Under the pieces are notes generated by a model, which worked only from the letters and a program-made list of their open reading frames with translations, made no database searches and was not told the DNA's origin. The translations under genes and the position numbers were made by a program. From the NCBI GenBank assembly GCA_025266875.1, contig JALLLT010000026.1, positions 124,001 through 188,000 of the forward strand: DNA of 64,000 bases. Direction: 5' to 3'. Of this stretch, positions 35,000 through 46,526 are shown piece after piece (position 1 is the first letter of the stretch; the number at the start of each line of letters is the position of its first letter). The DNA comes from Fennellomyces sp. T-0311. Its lineage: Eukaryota > Mucoromycota > Mucoromycetes > Mucorales > Lichtheimiaceae.

Positions 35000-37900
35000 T
35001 TATAAATGAGGAAAAGCAAGTGAATAATCTTGAAGCTGATGGCGATGACAGAAGGAAGAGTGTGCTGGATATAGACGTGGCCACGTAATCCTTGCGCGAG
35101 TGTTATATTCGACGTGGTAGTAATGGGCACCATGCAATTGCAAAATAATAGGATGCGGTGATGGTAAGCTGAACATTGGCACATAAAGAGCTGAACTATC
35201 CGGAGCATAGCATGCAATTGCCACGTTAAAGGTGTTAGCTGCAATAATTGAATCCTCTGGAATCATAAACCAATATGCTGAAGAAGTTGGCGAAGCACGG
35301 TTGGTTAACCGGTTCACAACCCTATGAACATCAGCTTCTCCAAGAAGAGGCACATATAACTCTATATGGCTGTTAAGGTGATCCAGCATGGCACCTTTCA
35401 CTTCTTCCCATTTGCTTTCATTGGATTTCAATGCCTGGGCAATTGCACGGTATCCGCAGTTACCATCATCTTTCACGTAGTTGATACGCTTGATTGCGCG
35501 ACGAGGTGCGATGGCGTGAAGGACATAGCCATATTTGTCAAGCGTACTTTGATCGCTTGGTATGGTTGTTCCACATTGAACCACTAGCTGTCCTTGACTT
35601 TCTGGGTGTGGGCTGTTACCATTCCTATTGTGACATCGTGAATGTAAACGTAACAAGTCTTAAGTACGATACCCTGACGACAGTATATACTTCAGTGATA
35701 TACTTACCATTCATCGAGAGCATCTTTGGCGAACCGTGTCTTGGCTTTTTTCTTTGAATTTCTATCATGAACCTCGCTGAAAATAGCATCTCGCTTGGTG
35801 CTGCGCTTTTTTGATTCCTTTACTTCTGGAGGCTTAAGTTCATTAAGGTCAATGAAGGAATCTCGATTGATGGCAACCAGTTTCTCCAAAAGTGATGCTT
35901 GCTGCTGTTGATCGGTGTATATGTACTGGAGCTGTTCAATACGATACAGCTCTGTAGAGATGCGGTCATGGACTGTTTCGGGCTTATAATCACTGGCTAT
36001 TGCAAGGATTGAGCCGCCATCTTTGTCATTTGGTGATGCATCGTTGGCTGTTTCTTTTGTATACGGATCAACTTTATACATAAGCATCAGTATATAGTAC
36101 ATTCGGCTAGTGGAATTGTTTTCTTCCTTACATGTCTCTTCCGGGAAAATATGCCATCTTCGCGGAACAATAGACAGTGGAATTTCGCCAGCAAGAGGAA
36201 GCACATGGCAACAAGGAATGTCAAATACATGCCTAATAACGCACTGACAATGTATAGTTTGCAGCATATTCGATCGACGGATTTCTGTCTTGATTATGTC
36301 GAATGCAAACCGTGAGATGTTACAGAAAAGAGCTTTCAGACGTTTGGCGTCACTTTCTGCAATATGTGCATCGAATCCAAGAACTTCTTTGTCGATTTGC
36401 TTACGATGTAAATCAAGCTAGTAGATATAAAACAATGAGACTTCCATAGCAATACTTAAATGCATTCATGAAAAATCGATTATATACACATTTCTCAAAT
36501 CATTATTAAAACTATTTATGCATACCTTCAAGTTGTAAAACTGATCAAGTATTTTAAATGCGAGGTAGAAATTACTCGATGCCTTCAGGTTCTTTTTCAG
36601 TTCAGCATGTGCACCTTCCACACGATTGGTGCTAGTGTTGCCTAGATGTGGAACCTTAGCAATAAACTTGCCGGCCCAACGCTCTTCGACCTTCAGCTTT
36701 CTTTAAGCAATGAGGAGATCTAAGTGTTAGCAAGAGCGCATATAGATATTTGTGGTGTAATTACTTGTTCATATAGTTTCTGGCTAACTCTGGATCGTGT
36801 GCCTTTTCCAAGGCCGCCTCAACTAAACGGTAGCCGTCCTTATATGTATCTTCCGTAGCTATGACAGTAAGCCCAGTACGTTGATCTTCCATTTTCCACA
36901 TCATCATCAAGTTGATCCCATGCATACAGGATTCGTAGTCGTTTTTGTCCTTGAAAAACTTGTCCATATTGGACTCAAAGTTTCGGCGTAGATGGATCTG
37001 GCACAAAAGCTTGTACGAGGTGGGAAATACAACATCTAAGGCATACATTAGTGCATTATCACTGTCAGTGACAAGCACTTTTGGCGATGGGATGCCCTCT
37101 TCCGCTGGCCAGACAACAGATTTCAGACAGTTGGCGAACCATTCGTAAGTGTACTTGTCTTCCTGCAATATCCAACCTCCGGCGATAAGGAATGTCTTTA
37201 GCTTAGGATGGCCAATATTCGCAGTGCCGGTGACATTGACAAAGGGTAGCTTGTGTTTGTTGGTCTTGTAAGTGGCATCGAGACATATAACGTCTGGGAA
37301 CTGACGTGCCAGCTTTATCGCGTCATTGTGTGCGAAAAAAAGCGAACGGAGAGTATTTGCGCCTTGTTCATTAGTGCTTGTCTGATACCTGACCTGATAG
37401 TTGTTTCCCTCGAGGTCATTGATCAGATGGAACATCTGGTGCTCAGGGTCATTGTTGAAAACGACACGGCGTAGGTTGCTGATGTCCTTTGGAGTTGATC
37501 CTGCACCAAGTGTCTGCAAAGAATTGCTGATTACGGCGTTTGAAGCATGCGCTTCGATCAGTCTCACAGCATGTTCACGCTGGGCATGGTTCAGACGTCG
37601 ATTCATCGGATACGAGAATTTGTCCAGTGCCGTACGGTGGTTTGAATGGCATTCCACGATGTTGACGATCTTCCATTCTTGGCCCTTCTGGATCTTAGCC
37701 TTTACACGGAACGTGCACCCTCTGCGCTGCGAATCCCGCTTTCTGTTTTTCTTCGTATCTTGTTCCTGAAGCTTACCATTGCTGTCAACCACAAGTAGCT
37801 TTTTGGTAGCGTCTGTCCGGGCTGAGGTGTCACGAGGAACTCCTGAGTGACGGCAACCCATGATAAGCTTGCCAATATCACTTTTCAAGGTGGTTGCTGA

Positions 37901-38008
37901 GAAGTTACGATCAGCAGCGTATTTTCTGATAGCAATACGGGCATCTTCCATTGTGGGAAAGCAATCACCAATATTAAGTGCTTGCTTGTTTTGCGATTCA
38001 GATGACAT
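35000..38008 (-). CDS. MULE transposase with SWIM zinc finger fused to OTU cysteine protease domain
   Basis: Exons 38008-36765, 36700-36526, 36417-35708 and 35624-35000 encode 917 residues in one frame. The N-terminus has a FAR1-like DNA-binding region with cysteine and histidine pairs (GCRHSGV, RRGCTFRVKA, VECHSNH). The DDE core follows with DVICLDATYKTNKHKLPFVN, PKVLVTDSDNALMYAL and TNRVEGAHAELKK. A SWIM finger is visible as CQCVIRHVFDIPCCH. After a glutamine/lysine-rich linker, the C-terminal 200 residues form an OTU-type domain. It has the catalytic YVKDDGNCGYRAIAQAL motif and a later HGAHYYHVEYN that should supply the histidine. The third intron (35625-35707) joins transposase to protease without a frame change. 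The transposase moves the element; the role of the protease, perhaps deubiquitination, is unknown. Confidence 0.85.
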
Positions 38009-38138
38009 TGCTGAAAACTTGATGTTGAACTTTGAGTGTAAGAAAAGGAAGAAAGCTAACAGTGATGCCCTGAGCAATCTTTTATCAGCTTGTGAATCGT
38101 TGTACAGACAGCGCTAAGGAACCCAGATATATACTACG

Positions 38139-38512
38139 GGTGAACCATATGTACGTTCATATTTCTGTTGATTTGTAGGAAACTCAAACGCGTTCGATTT
38201 CTGATTACTGTGTTACTGAATTCTCGTACGTCAATTTGCCATGTCACGTCTGAACATCATTTGGCTGAATTCTTAAAGTTCCATTTGGCATGTCGATTAT
38301 TGCTTTGTTGAATTCTCACGGTCTGATTTGCCATGTCACATTTAATTATAGCTTCATTGAATTCTCGCGGGTCGATTTGTAATGTCAAGTCAACGTCTTC
38401 AAAACAGGCGAGTGGTATAAGGGGGGGGGTGTGTCTAAGTACAGAATTGACTGTCTACGTCACAAGTGAAGAGGGGGGCGCCAGAGGGGGGGGGGTGCAT
38501 TTAGCCGTTCCC
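38139..38512 (-). repeat. Right terminal inverted repeat of MULE
   Basis: This 374-bp repeat is the inverted near-identical copy of 34519-34891. It starts 131 bp upstream of the transposase ATG, so it probably also carries the transposase promoter. Confidence 0.92.
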
Positions 38513-38520
38513 CTCAAAAG
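38513..38520. repeat. Target site duplication of Mutator-like element, right copy
   Basis: CTCAAAAG repeats the sequence at 34511-34518. Confidence 0.85.
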
Positions 38521-38704
38521 ACAACTGTTATCAGTGAATCCATTGCTTGAAACGCGCCATCATAGTAAACGATGGCGTTATATACACTAGTGGAACTGCC
38601 GCCGCTGCAACTTGATTATTCTCCTTAGTACAAAAGAATTACTTTTATTGTTTTCTTTTCGACGACTATTTGGGCTCGATTTCCATGCCTGCGATGGCTA
38701 AGCC

Positions 38705-39964
38705 CTACTTCTTCTGCTCGGCCAGAGCTTCCCTTCGTGACTTGGCCTTGGGGTCAAAGTATGGTTTCTCACCCTATGGAACTCAGTAGTTAACGACATA
38801 TGCTCATACCCAAGGACCAAGTAACTTACAGTAGGGGTGATACGGAAACCATGTCGAGTGCCTTGACCAAGGTAGTCGGGAATGGCAGCGTGGTATGTTA
38901 CTCGATTATCCCACACAGCGACAGCATCTTCGGTCCATCTGAAGCGAACTTGGAAATCAATGCCGGTTTCAATATGATTATAGAGGAATTCCAAGACAGC
39001 GTCTGATTCACGACGAGTGAAACCGACAATACGGCGAGTGAAGCCGCGTTGAACATTGAGAGACTTCCAGCCAGTGACAGGGTGCACACGGACCACCGGG
39101 TGAACATTGTCAGGTGACTCACGGCGCAGAGGATAGCCAGTAACCCGAGCAGTTTCGCGATGAACGTCACCAGAATGCACGGCTTCCAATCCTTCCACAA
39201 ACTTCTTCCATGGAGCCGAAAGTCGGTCATAGGCTTCATAACCTGATGCCCAAAGGGTATCACCACCAACAGGAGGAAGTGTATCGATCTTGAGGAATGC
39301 AAGGCTTGAAGGCTGCAACTCGTAGCTGATATCGCTGTGCCAGCCATCACTGGCAGTCTTGTTACCATAAGCCTCACGGTACTTGGCAAAGTTCTTCTCA
39401 TCAAGTTGGATTGTCAAAATCTCGGGTGCATTTGGCGGATGGCCACCAATGTTGTGAATGTGCCTGTGTCTCGTAAGTTTATGCTGCGAGGATAACATGA
39501 GGCGTTTCAAACTTACAAAGGTCCATAGTGTTTGCCAAGATCCAAAGCTTGCTTGGGACTAATGTCTTGGTTGCGGAAAAAGACGACACCGCGTTCAGCA
39601 ACGAGCAATGCCAGATCGTTCTTTTGCTGCTCAGTCAATTGAGAGAGCTGGATGCCATGGACTTCGGTACCGATATGAGGGGTAACATCAAAAACTTTGC
39701 TTGCGGCCTTGAGAATAGACTCTTTCTTGGGATCAGCCAATTTGCCGGGGTCCTTATGCTCAAAAGGCTTTAAAGGAGGATACTAGCGGGTACAGATATC
39801 AGCTATGTGTCCAGTGATGAAAGTGTAGCGATCAAACTTGCATAAACTTCGGGATAAACGGCATAGAAACCCTTCTCCTTGACAAGCTTCTTCAAGTCAA
39901 GTTGCTTCAGGAACTTCTCGACATCCTCGACCTTGTTTTCGGTGTCAACTACGTTTGGTGGCAT
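38705..39964 (-). CDS. TauD/TfdA-type Fe(II)/2-oxoglutarate dioxygenase, paralogue 1
   Basis: Exons 39964-39842, 39782-39517, 39463-38830 and 38773-38705 encode 363 residues. The iron-binding triad is seen as WHSDIS (H-x-D) and a distal histidine in VTYHAAIPDY, followed by RHGFRI, whose arginine should hold 2-oxoglutarate. TLPPVGGDTLWASGYEAYDRLS is another family hallmark. Fungal relatives of this length include the sulfonate/2-oxoglutarate dioxygenase Jlp1, which releases sulfite from taurine-like sulfonates; the substrate here is not determined. The first intron (39783-39841) has a GC donor (GCAAGT), while its counterpart in paralogue 2 has GT. Reading through the last intron would give a false C-terminus. 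Shared upstream blocks suggest co-regulation with paralogue 2. Confidence 0.9.
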
Positions 39965-40065
39965 TTCTCTTGTACTTTCAATATGGATATCTTCACAATC
40001 AGAAAACCATTTTCGACTTTTATACTATCTCTGGAACCTAATTTTTTCCCATAGGAACCGTGCGC

Positions 40066-40079
40066 TTGGATTACACAAA
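40066..40079 (-). promoter_or_regulatory. Conserved promoter block A, TauD paralogue 1
   Basis: TTGGATTACACAAA lies about 100 bases upstream of the start codon and is repeated exactly upstream of paralogue 2 at 44214-44227. A TTTTTTCCCA motif lies just beyond it in both promoters. No known binding factor is claimed. Confidence 0.5.
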
Positions 40080-40273
40080 GCACGCCAATCCTCAGGTCTG
40101 AGGGAAATAGAGTAACATTATGATGCGAACAAGTTTAAATATCGCGCCTTTATCCAACTTGTTATACTATCGAACAGCTGACAATAGCTACTCTCTGTTT
40201 TTTTCTCGACCAATTCATGTGTTCTGTTCCACATAACAGCAATTTACCCGACTTGCTGCGGCATACCTTGACC

Positions 40274-40313
40274 ATCAACAAATGTCGTGACGTGGCCCAT
40301 TGTATTGCGTGAT
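40274..40313 (-). promoter_or_regulatory. Conserved promoter block B, TauD paralogue 1
   Basis: The block contains TGTCGTGACGTG and TATTGCGTGAT, both found in the same order upstream of paralogue 2 at 44387-44427. TGACGTG resembles the half site of CRE/bZIP factors. It lies about 310 bases upstream of the start codon. Confidence 0.55.
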
Positions 40314-42748
40314 TTATGAGGCAATTTTAGTCTAACTTTTTGTTGCGATTGATGAGATAGCATTACTTTTACTGTCTATGGAAATTATACGTGATGGGAT
40401 CGCGGCGGTAATGCCCGGCTTACTGCGTTCGACATGAAGTTGAACTATGGCTGTCGGACACAAATTAAGGTTTATTATGCAAGAAGCTGCATTGATCATC
40501 CATTGATTACCATTTTTGCTAATAAGTTTTCGACATACGTGTAGCTATCACAAAATACATAGCTCTATCAATGGATCGATATCTCATTTAGATTACAAGT
40601 TCATAGACGTAACAAAAGCTTGTTTTTATTGACAATATGACTTGTGCAGGGAATAATGGCATGTATGTAAAGGATCAAGTTGTGACAACAATCCAATAGC
40701 AATCCATGTCGTTGCATTGATATGCTCTGTACCAGAGGATAAACTATATGACCGAGAATGCTCTTGGAACTTATCAGGTTCTCACATGTAACTGAATATG
40801 ACTCAAGTCCTACGCATGCTCTGTGCGGCAAATTTCGTTGATGGTTTCACAGGAGCCACCTTTGTCGAAGTAGCCACCCATAAACGAGTCGTCGGCGATA
40901 AACCAATGGCCAAAGCAAAGTGCGTAGAATCAGGCGAATGGTTGGATAACGTTTTGATACCACGAGCACAAGTTGGCGTATACTTCTTCAAGCCAGTAAT
41001 ACGTGAAACTATTGCGAAGAATCAGCTACAAGAGCCTGATTAATTACTTGATTTTCAAAGCACCACACGTTGAACTTTTGCTATAGTTTGCTATGGTAAA
41101 TCAGTATAATATAGATACGTTACGGAGATCGTTCAAGCATCTATTCTAGCAAATTCCATACAGTACTATCTTGCACTAGTTTCAAAAAAATTGGATAATG
41201 TTAACAGGATATGTACCTATCACGGGCTACACAAAGTCGATATAGTTACTCCTACCCATTTTATTCCTATCTAGAAATTATGGCGAAAAGTGAATGAAAA
41301 GCGAGTGAAAAGCGTAGGACAGGAAAAATGAGACGTTATCAATAAGAAATGAGAGTAGATAACTACACAAAAGCAGGGGATCACTGTATAATTCGTCTTC
41401 GAGAGAAATAACCAATGATAAAAGTAAGAGGCGAAAAATGAGACAATAGCCCTCGAGTATATGATAGCAATTGTTAGAAGGACCGGGTTAAGTGTTTGAC
41501 GTTGCTTGTTCAACCCTTCAACATTTTGTCAGAGATCACCCATGTGTGTCTCCATAGTCGTTCGCACGGTGGTATATTTTCGAACCACAGGGTTAATAAT
41601 GTGTATTTGAATGTTCCTTTGCGTAGTACCGGCAAATGTTTGAGGAGAAAGCTTCGCGGGGTCGCTGTCTCCAACATCGTCCCGGACAGATTTTTCGATA
41701 TTGCCGCATGTGGTAAAGTTGTCGTCTGCATTCAAGTCGCTAAATATGAACCAAGAATAAAAAGAGATAAGGCAAATGATTGGATAGATAGTTAATATTT
41801 ACTGCGAGCACACAAGGATGAATCATCTTCAATCCGCGAGAAAATGATTCTGATGGTTTGAATCAGAGAGATGATAAGCGTAAACACTAGAATTTCGTTT
41901 GCATGAGTTGGGGTGTTTAAAGCATGAGCATGATGAAAGTAGTTTTTTTTTTTAAAAAAAAAAAAAGACAAAGTAAACAGCACAATCTACGCTTAGCATC
42001 GCTTTTTTATATCATGCGATAAGTCAAGCTGATAAATGAGATCAACATAATTCGTACCAAGAGACTCGTGAGTCATAAGGTGATAAGTTATGTTTCATTG
42101 ATAAATTACTGTATTGCGACATATTGCGTTGCACGTAGTACTACTTCAAGGTAATACGTAAGAAATATAGATGTATGCAACGTCCCAGAACCATAACTTC
42201 CAAAATCAGTCTGACGGATGAAAGGTCTTTTGAGTGTCGTTTAAAATGGCAGATGCATGACTACTACATGCTTATTCAACATGTTGGTCGACTGGAATAT
42301 CCAGTTGACGATATTACAACCAAGATAACTGTCGCGGTATCATGCATCATATGGATTCAGGTCTTTTTTCTATTACACGCCCAAGATAATGCATGACTAA
42401 TTTCTGCTAAATAAAACTTACTTTTTCCATGATACTTCCCATTGCATATGTATGTACGACCATCAGGAAATTTACACTAGCTGAGCTTGACCACACTACT
42501 CGATACAATAGTGCCCTTGACACGGACTTCGCAATATAGCATATATCAAAATGCAACAAATGGATTAAGCATCCTCACGACATATGAATAGCGAGGTTAA
42601 GTGTGAAAATTACTTATGTTTTTCGAAGGATCAATATGCTTATACGCAACACAAAAGAGTTTTTTATTCTTTTTAGTTAAAGGTTATACAGGAAAGATAT
42701 CATTGATTTGTAGGATGTGTGGCAGCATGATAGGGTAGCTACGTGTGC

Positions 42749-44115
42749 TTAGGCCTTTTGTTCGCTCAAAGCCTGTCGTCGGGATTTACCCTTGGGATCA
42801 AAGTAAGGTCGCTCAGCCTATAAAAGTCAAGTAATTAGTATTGGGTCTTTTTTCAAATTATGATCAAGATACTTACAGTAGGACTGATATAAGGGGAAAA
42901 TAGAAAAGGAAAGAGACAGAGACAGAGAAAAATCATTAATGACATGAAAGGCAAAAGTTGATGTCCCAAAAAACTTACGTTACGCGAAAACCATGTCTGA
43001 TAGCACCATCACCGACATAATCGGGAATGGCAGCATGAGCGGTGATACGGTTGTCCCACAAAGCAACGGCATTTTCGGTCCATCTGAAGCGAACTTGGAA
43101 ATCGATGCCAGTCTCGATATGGTTATAGAGGAATTCCAAGACAGCATCTGACTCACGACGAGTCAAGCCGACGATGCGGCGAGTAAAGTTGCGTTGGACA
43201 TAGAGAGATTTCCAGCCAGTAACAGGATGGACGCGAACCACAGGGTGAACGTGATCAGGAGCTTCGCGACGCAAAATGTGGTTACCAAGTTTAGCCGAAA
43301 TACGCTGAGGTTCACCCGTGTGCACAGCTTCCAATCCTTCCACAAACTTTTGCCATGCAGGCGAAAGACGATCATATGCTTCATAACCAGAGACCCAAAG
43401 TGTGTCACCGCCAACAGGAGGAAGAGTATCAATCTTGAGCAAGGTGAGACTGGGAGGTTGAAGTTCGTGGCTGACATCGCTGTGCCATCCATCAGCTGCA
43501 CCACGGTTGAGACGGCGTTCGGTAAGGGCCTTGTTCTCCTTCTCAAGTTGGATCGTCAAGATTTCAGGTACGTTGGGTGGATGACCGCCAACATTGTGAA
43601 TGTGCCTATAAGTCTTTGGCCATTAGAAAAATAATTGCTTTCTGACCTAATGGTGAGAACATACAAAGGTCCATAATGTCTGCCGAATTCAAGGGCCTGC
43701 TTGGGAGTAATATCTTGATCACGGAAAAAGACAACACCACGTTCAGCAACGAGCAATGCCAGATCGTTCTTTTGCTGTTCGGTCAATTGGGAGAGCTGGA
43801 TACCCTCGACCTCAGTACCGATGTGAGGAGTAACGTCAAAAACTTTGCTTGCTGCCTTGAAAATAGACTCTTTCTTGGGATCCGCCAAAAGACCTGGATC
43901 CTTATGCTCATAAGGTTCCAAGGGAGGATACTGATTTACTTTGGTTAATAAAGATCGATTCAATGTATATGAAAGAAAGAATAAGCACTTACATAGATTT
44001 CAGGGTACACTGCATAGTAGCCTTTCTCCTGGACGAGCTTCTTCAAATCAAGTTGCTCGAGGTACTTTTCGAGATCTTCGACCTTGTTTTCGGTATCAAC
44101 GACGTTTGGTGGCAT
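42749..44115 (-). CDS. TauD/TfdA-type Fe(II)/2-oxoglutarate dioxygenase, paralogue 2
   Basis: Exons 44115-43993, 43930-43665, 43605-42979, 42883-42877 and 42817-42749 encode 363 residues, exactly the length of paralogue 1. The iron ligands are in WHSDVS and ITAHAAIPDY, and RHGFRV follows. Exons 1, 2 and the last have the same lengths as in paralogue 1. The third exon of paralogue 1 (634 nt) is here split into 627 nt and a 7-nt micro-exon by an additional 95-nt intron. Without the micro-exon the frame would break before the conserved PYFDPK tail. Sulfonate or related oxidation is inferred from the family. Conserved upstream blocks point to regulation in common with paralogue 1. Confidence 0.9.
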
Positions 44116-44213
44116 TTTGTATTGTTCAATATTCTGTAAAGTCGATTCTTACAAAACGTATCTATTTATATATAATATCGCTCGCCCACATTTTTTCCCA
44201 CTGACACATATGT

Positions 44214-44227
44214 TTGGATTACACAAA
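44214..44227 (-). promoter_or_regulatory. Conserved promoter block A, TauD paralogue 2
   Basis: TTGGATTACACAAA is identical to the block at 40066-40079 and lies at a similar distance (about 100 bases) from the start codon. Confidence 0.5.
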
Positions 44228-44386
44228 TCGAACAGTTACGCAGAAAAGGTAACGATATGGTGCGAGCGCATTTGAATATCGCGTATTCTTTGTCTAAAAT
44301 GTTCATAATGTGGTCTGAACTGGTGACGAAACCAAGGTTTTCTATTGTGTCTTCACATTGCAATATTTTACCCGGATGGACCGATT

Positions 44387-44427
44387 ATCAACAAAATGTC
44401 GTGACGTGACCTGCCTTATTGCGTGAT
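44387..44427 (-). promoter_or_regulatory. Conserved promoter block B, TauD paralogue 2
   Basis: This is the counterpart of 40274-40313: TGTCGTGACGTG followed by TATTGCGTGAT, about 270 bases upstream of the start codon. Confidence 0.55.
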
Positions 44428-46526
44428 CCATCACTCAATTACCCTCTACAAGATATTCACAATGCATTAACTTTGATGTTGATAAGATCAAGAAGATTTT
44501 CTGCTACCTAAGAAAAGCACCGAACAAGAAGGTGCGGTAATAAACGCCGTCATGGTTGGTCGTTGTTGTCATCAAGGTTAAAGATGTCGAATCCCCGGAT
44601 AAAGTTTACTACAGAGAAAAGGTCTATTGAGGGTTAGAGTCCCATCTTCCTCTGTACTTTTACTGCTTTTCCTTAAGTTCTAGCAAGTAGTCAATTATGC
44701 TGCCCATAAAAATCATTAAGTTATGGGAATACTTTTCTCCATCCATCATGCTGTAGTTTGGGACACTATTGTCTGATCGTCAAGTACATTGATTACTATT
44801 TAAGCGGAGTCATGGACCGATTACTAATCAACTGACTTCTTGCTGGCATATAATGTTCTGTTGCCATATTGATGGTAAATAAGCTTCTCAGAAGTATCCA
44901 TGAATTTGCTCTATCAGCGATCAAAGGATGGTACAGTTTGCTGAGATAATTTTAGCTTTGGGACTTTCCGTCGTTTCACCGGCACATGGCTTCAGTATGA
45001 ACTGTGCTAAATGAGTGGCTGTGAGGAAATCGGTGTGACCTCATGTGTTCATGACCACATAAATGCGTTGCATTCTAGTGTGCTGTATAAAATATGCATA
45101 CCAGCGTCGAGGACTTCAATATATACTTTTGTAGAATACATTCATCATTTTTGGATATGCTGTTACTAATACTAGTTTGGTGTGCATAAAATGCTCTAGC
45201 CGTGGGGCACAGTATAGTGAATCTATAATAAAATGGCCCAATGTATCTCTTTGGTTTGATAAAAATATTGCACTGGCAGTGATCACTTCGATTACATAAG
45301 TCGTTCTCAGTTAAAACTATGGCGTAGCAAACATACGTATCTGCTCCAGAAGTTGTATACGCTCACCTAGATATATAGATCTCGTCTCATTTTGATGTGC
45401 ACTTTCGCGGGCTATTGAGGCATGAAACCCGTAAGAATATTACCCATTTTTTTTTATCACAAGCTATGTACCAATACCATCCATCGCAATAAGTGCTTTA
45501 CATTCAACATTGAAAAGTTAGGTCTTTAGATATTTATATGTAGTTATCAATGCACGTAATAATAGTGAGTATGCGAGGTAATAATTTCTTTTAGCCACAG
45601 ACATGTATGATCAATCATACATGTGTTGTCAATGTTTAATAAGCGGCATTTTGAGATTAAAGCAGCAAAAAGAGCTGTTATATACAAGCGTATAGAGGCC
45701 GCGAGGGATAGTGGCCACCTTGTTATGAAATTAATAATGAGCATTATCTCTACGTAAGTTAATCCATGAGTATACTGTTTTGGTTCATCTCAGGCCACTT
45801 GCTTTGATACGTACGGTAGACTCACACGAGAACATATGTTGGGTGTGATTCATGAGGCAGGTAATATAGTGTATCTGGTGGTCGTAATTACTTGGTATAT
45901 TACTATGGATAGTCAATACATTCAAACATCGGTTGCCATGTAACAGACTACTGTTTCAAACGGCAGTCGGCCAGAGTGGCTGTCATTACTCCTTGGCGAG
46001 TATCCAGGCTGGCCAGTTAAAGTAGTATGTCGTGTAGAGTACAAAGACATTAGCACAACTGTTTTAGCGAGTTAGTATATAAAAATGTATTTTCTCCACT
46101 AGTTTAATAATTGACTTGCAAGAAATGAGGAGGAGGCATATATCGGCTCGAAGCAACCGTTTTTTCCACTGTCCAAAAGGAGTATTCTACGTAGAGATAA
46201 AGTCAGGATAAAACTTGATGATTGAAACAATGTGTCCAAAGCGTATATCCAACGGCACCCTTCGTAAAAGATGCTGCATGTGGGCGACTAGCAGATAGCT
46301 GAATAAAGGGATGTGGTTCACGATAAGCCAATGAGATAGCCAGATTTAGTGTTCAGCCACACCACGCACTTTGGCTTTCAGTTTCAGTCTTTCGCTATTG
46401 CCCATTTTTTTCGGACAGGTGGAAGGTGGGTAGAGGGAACTTTTCCCGTTTTCTTTTTAAGCTTTTTACGTTTACTGACTGTGCGACCGCCAATGTTACC
46501 AAGCAGTTATTCGACAGTGTGCCAAC

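Larger units (their letters stand above)
34519..38512 (-). mobile_element. Mutator-like DNA transposon (MULE), 3994 bp
   Basis: The element is bounded by 8-bp target duplications (CTCAAAAG) and very long terminal inverted repeats of about 373 bp, nearly identical between the two ends. It contains one four-exon gene on the minus strand, encoding a MULE-type transposase fused to an OTU protease domain. Intact ends, clean target duplication and open reading frame all point to a recent insertion and a possibly autonomous element. It lies between a TauD dioxygenase gene and the methionine aminopeptidase gene, which would be only about 220 bp apart without it. Confidence 0.93.
39965..42748. other. 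Intergenic between the two TauD paralogues
   Basis: These 2784 bases contain the promoter of paralogue 1 (39965 to about 40330) and otherwise AT-rich sequence. An 81-codon plus-strand frame at 40798-41043 (VGDKPMAKAKCVESGEW within it) could be a gene relic, but no family is recognised. A T11-A13-type inverted homopolymer lies at about 41943-41966. No other supported feature. Confidence 0.45.
44116..46526. other. Intergenic between TauD paralogue 2 and the SWI/SNF gene
   Basis: These 2411 bases lie between two divergent start codons. The left 320 bases hold the TauD promoter blocks. The remainder is AT-rich without a recognisable gene, and the last 150 bases should be the promoter of the SWI/SNF gene. 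Confidence 0.5.

Noticed and set aside
38698..38829. Alternative C-terminus of TauD paralogue 1 by reading through the last intron
   Set aside because: Splicing 38774-38829 gives the PYFDPK tail that is conserved in paralogue 2, so the read-through version is not the natural protein.
41496..41983. Possible two-exon minus-strand gene (frames at 41529-41735 and 41792-41983)
   Set aside because: A donor and an acceptor exist, but their phases do not match and no family is recognisable.
45955..46030. tRNA-like sequence (GGCCAGAGTGGC)
   Set aside because: Only a D-arm-like string is present; no acceptor stem, anticodon arm or TTCGA-type T loop at proper distance.
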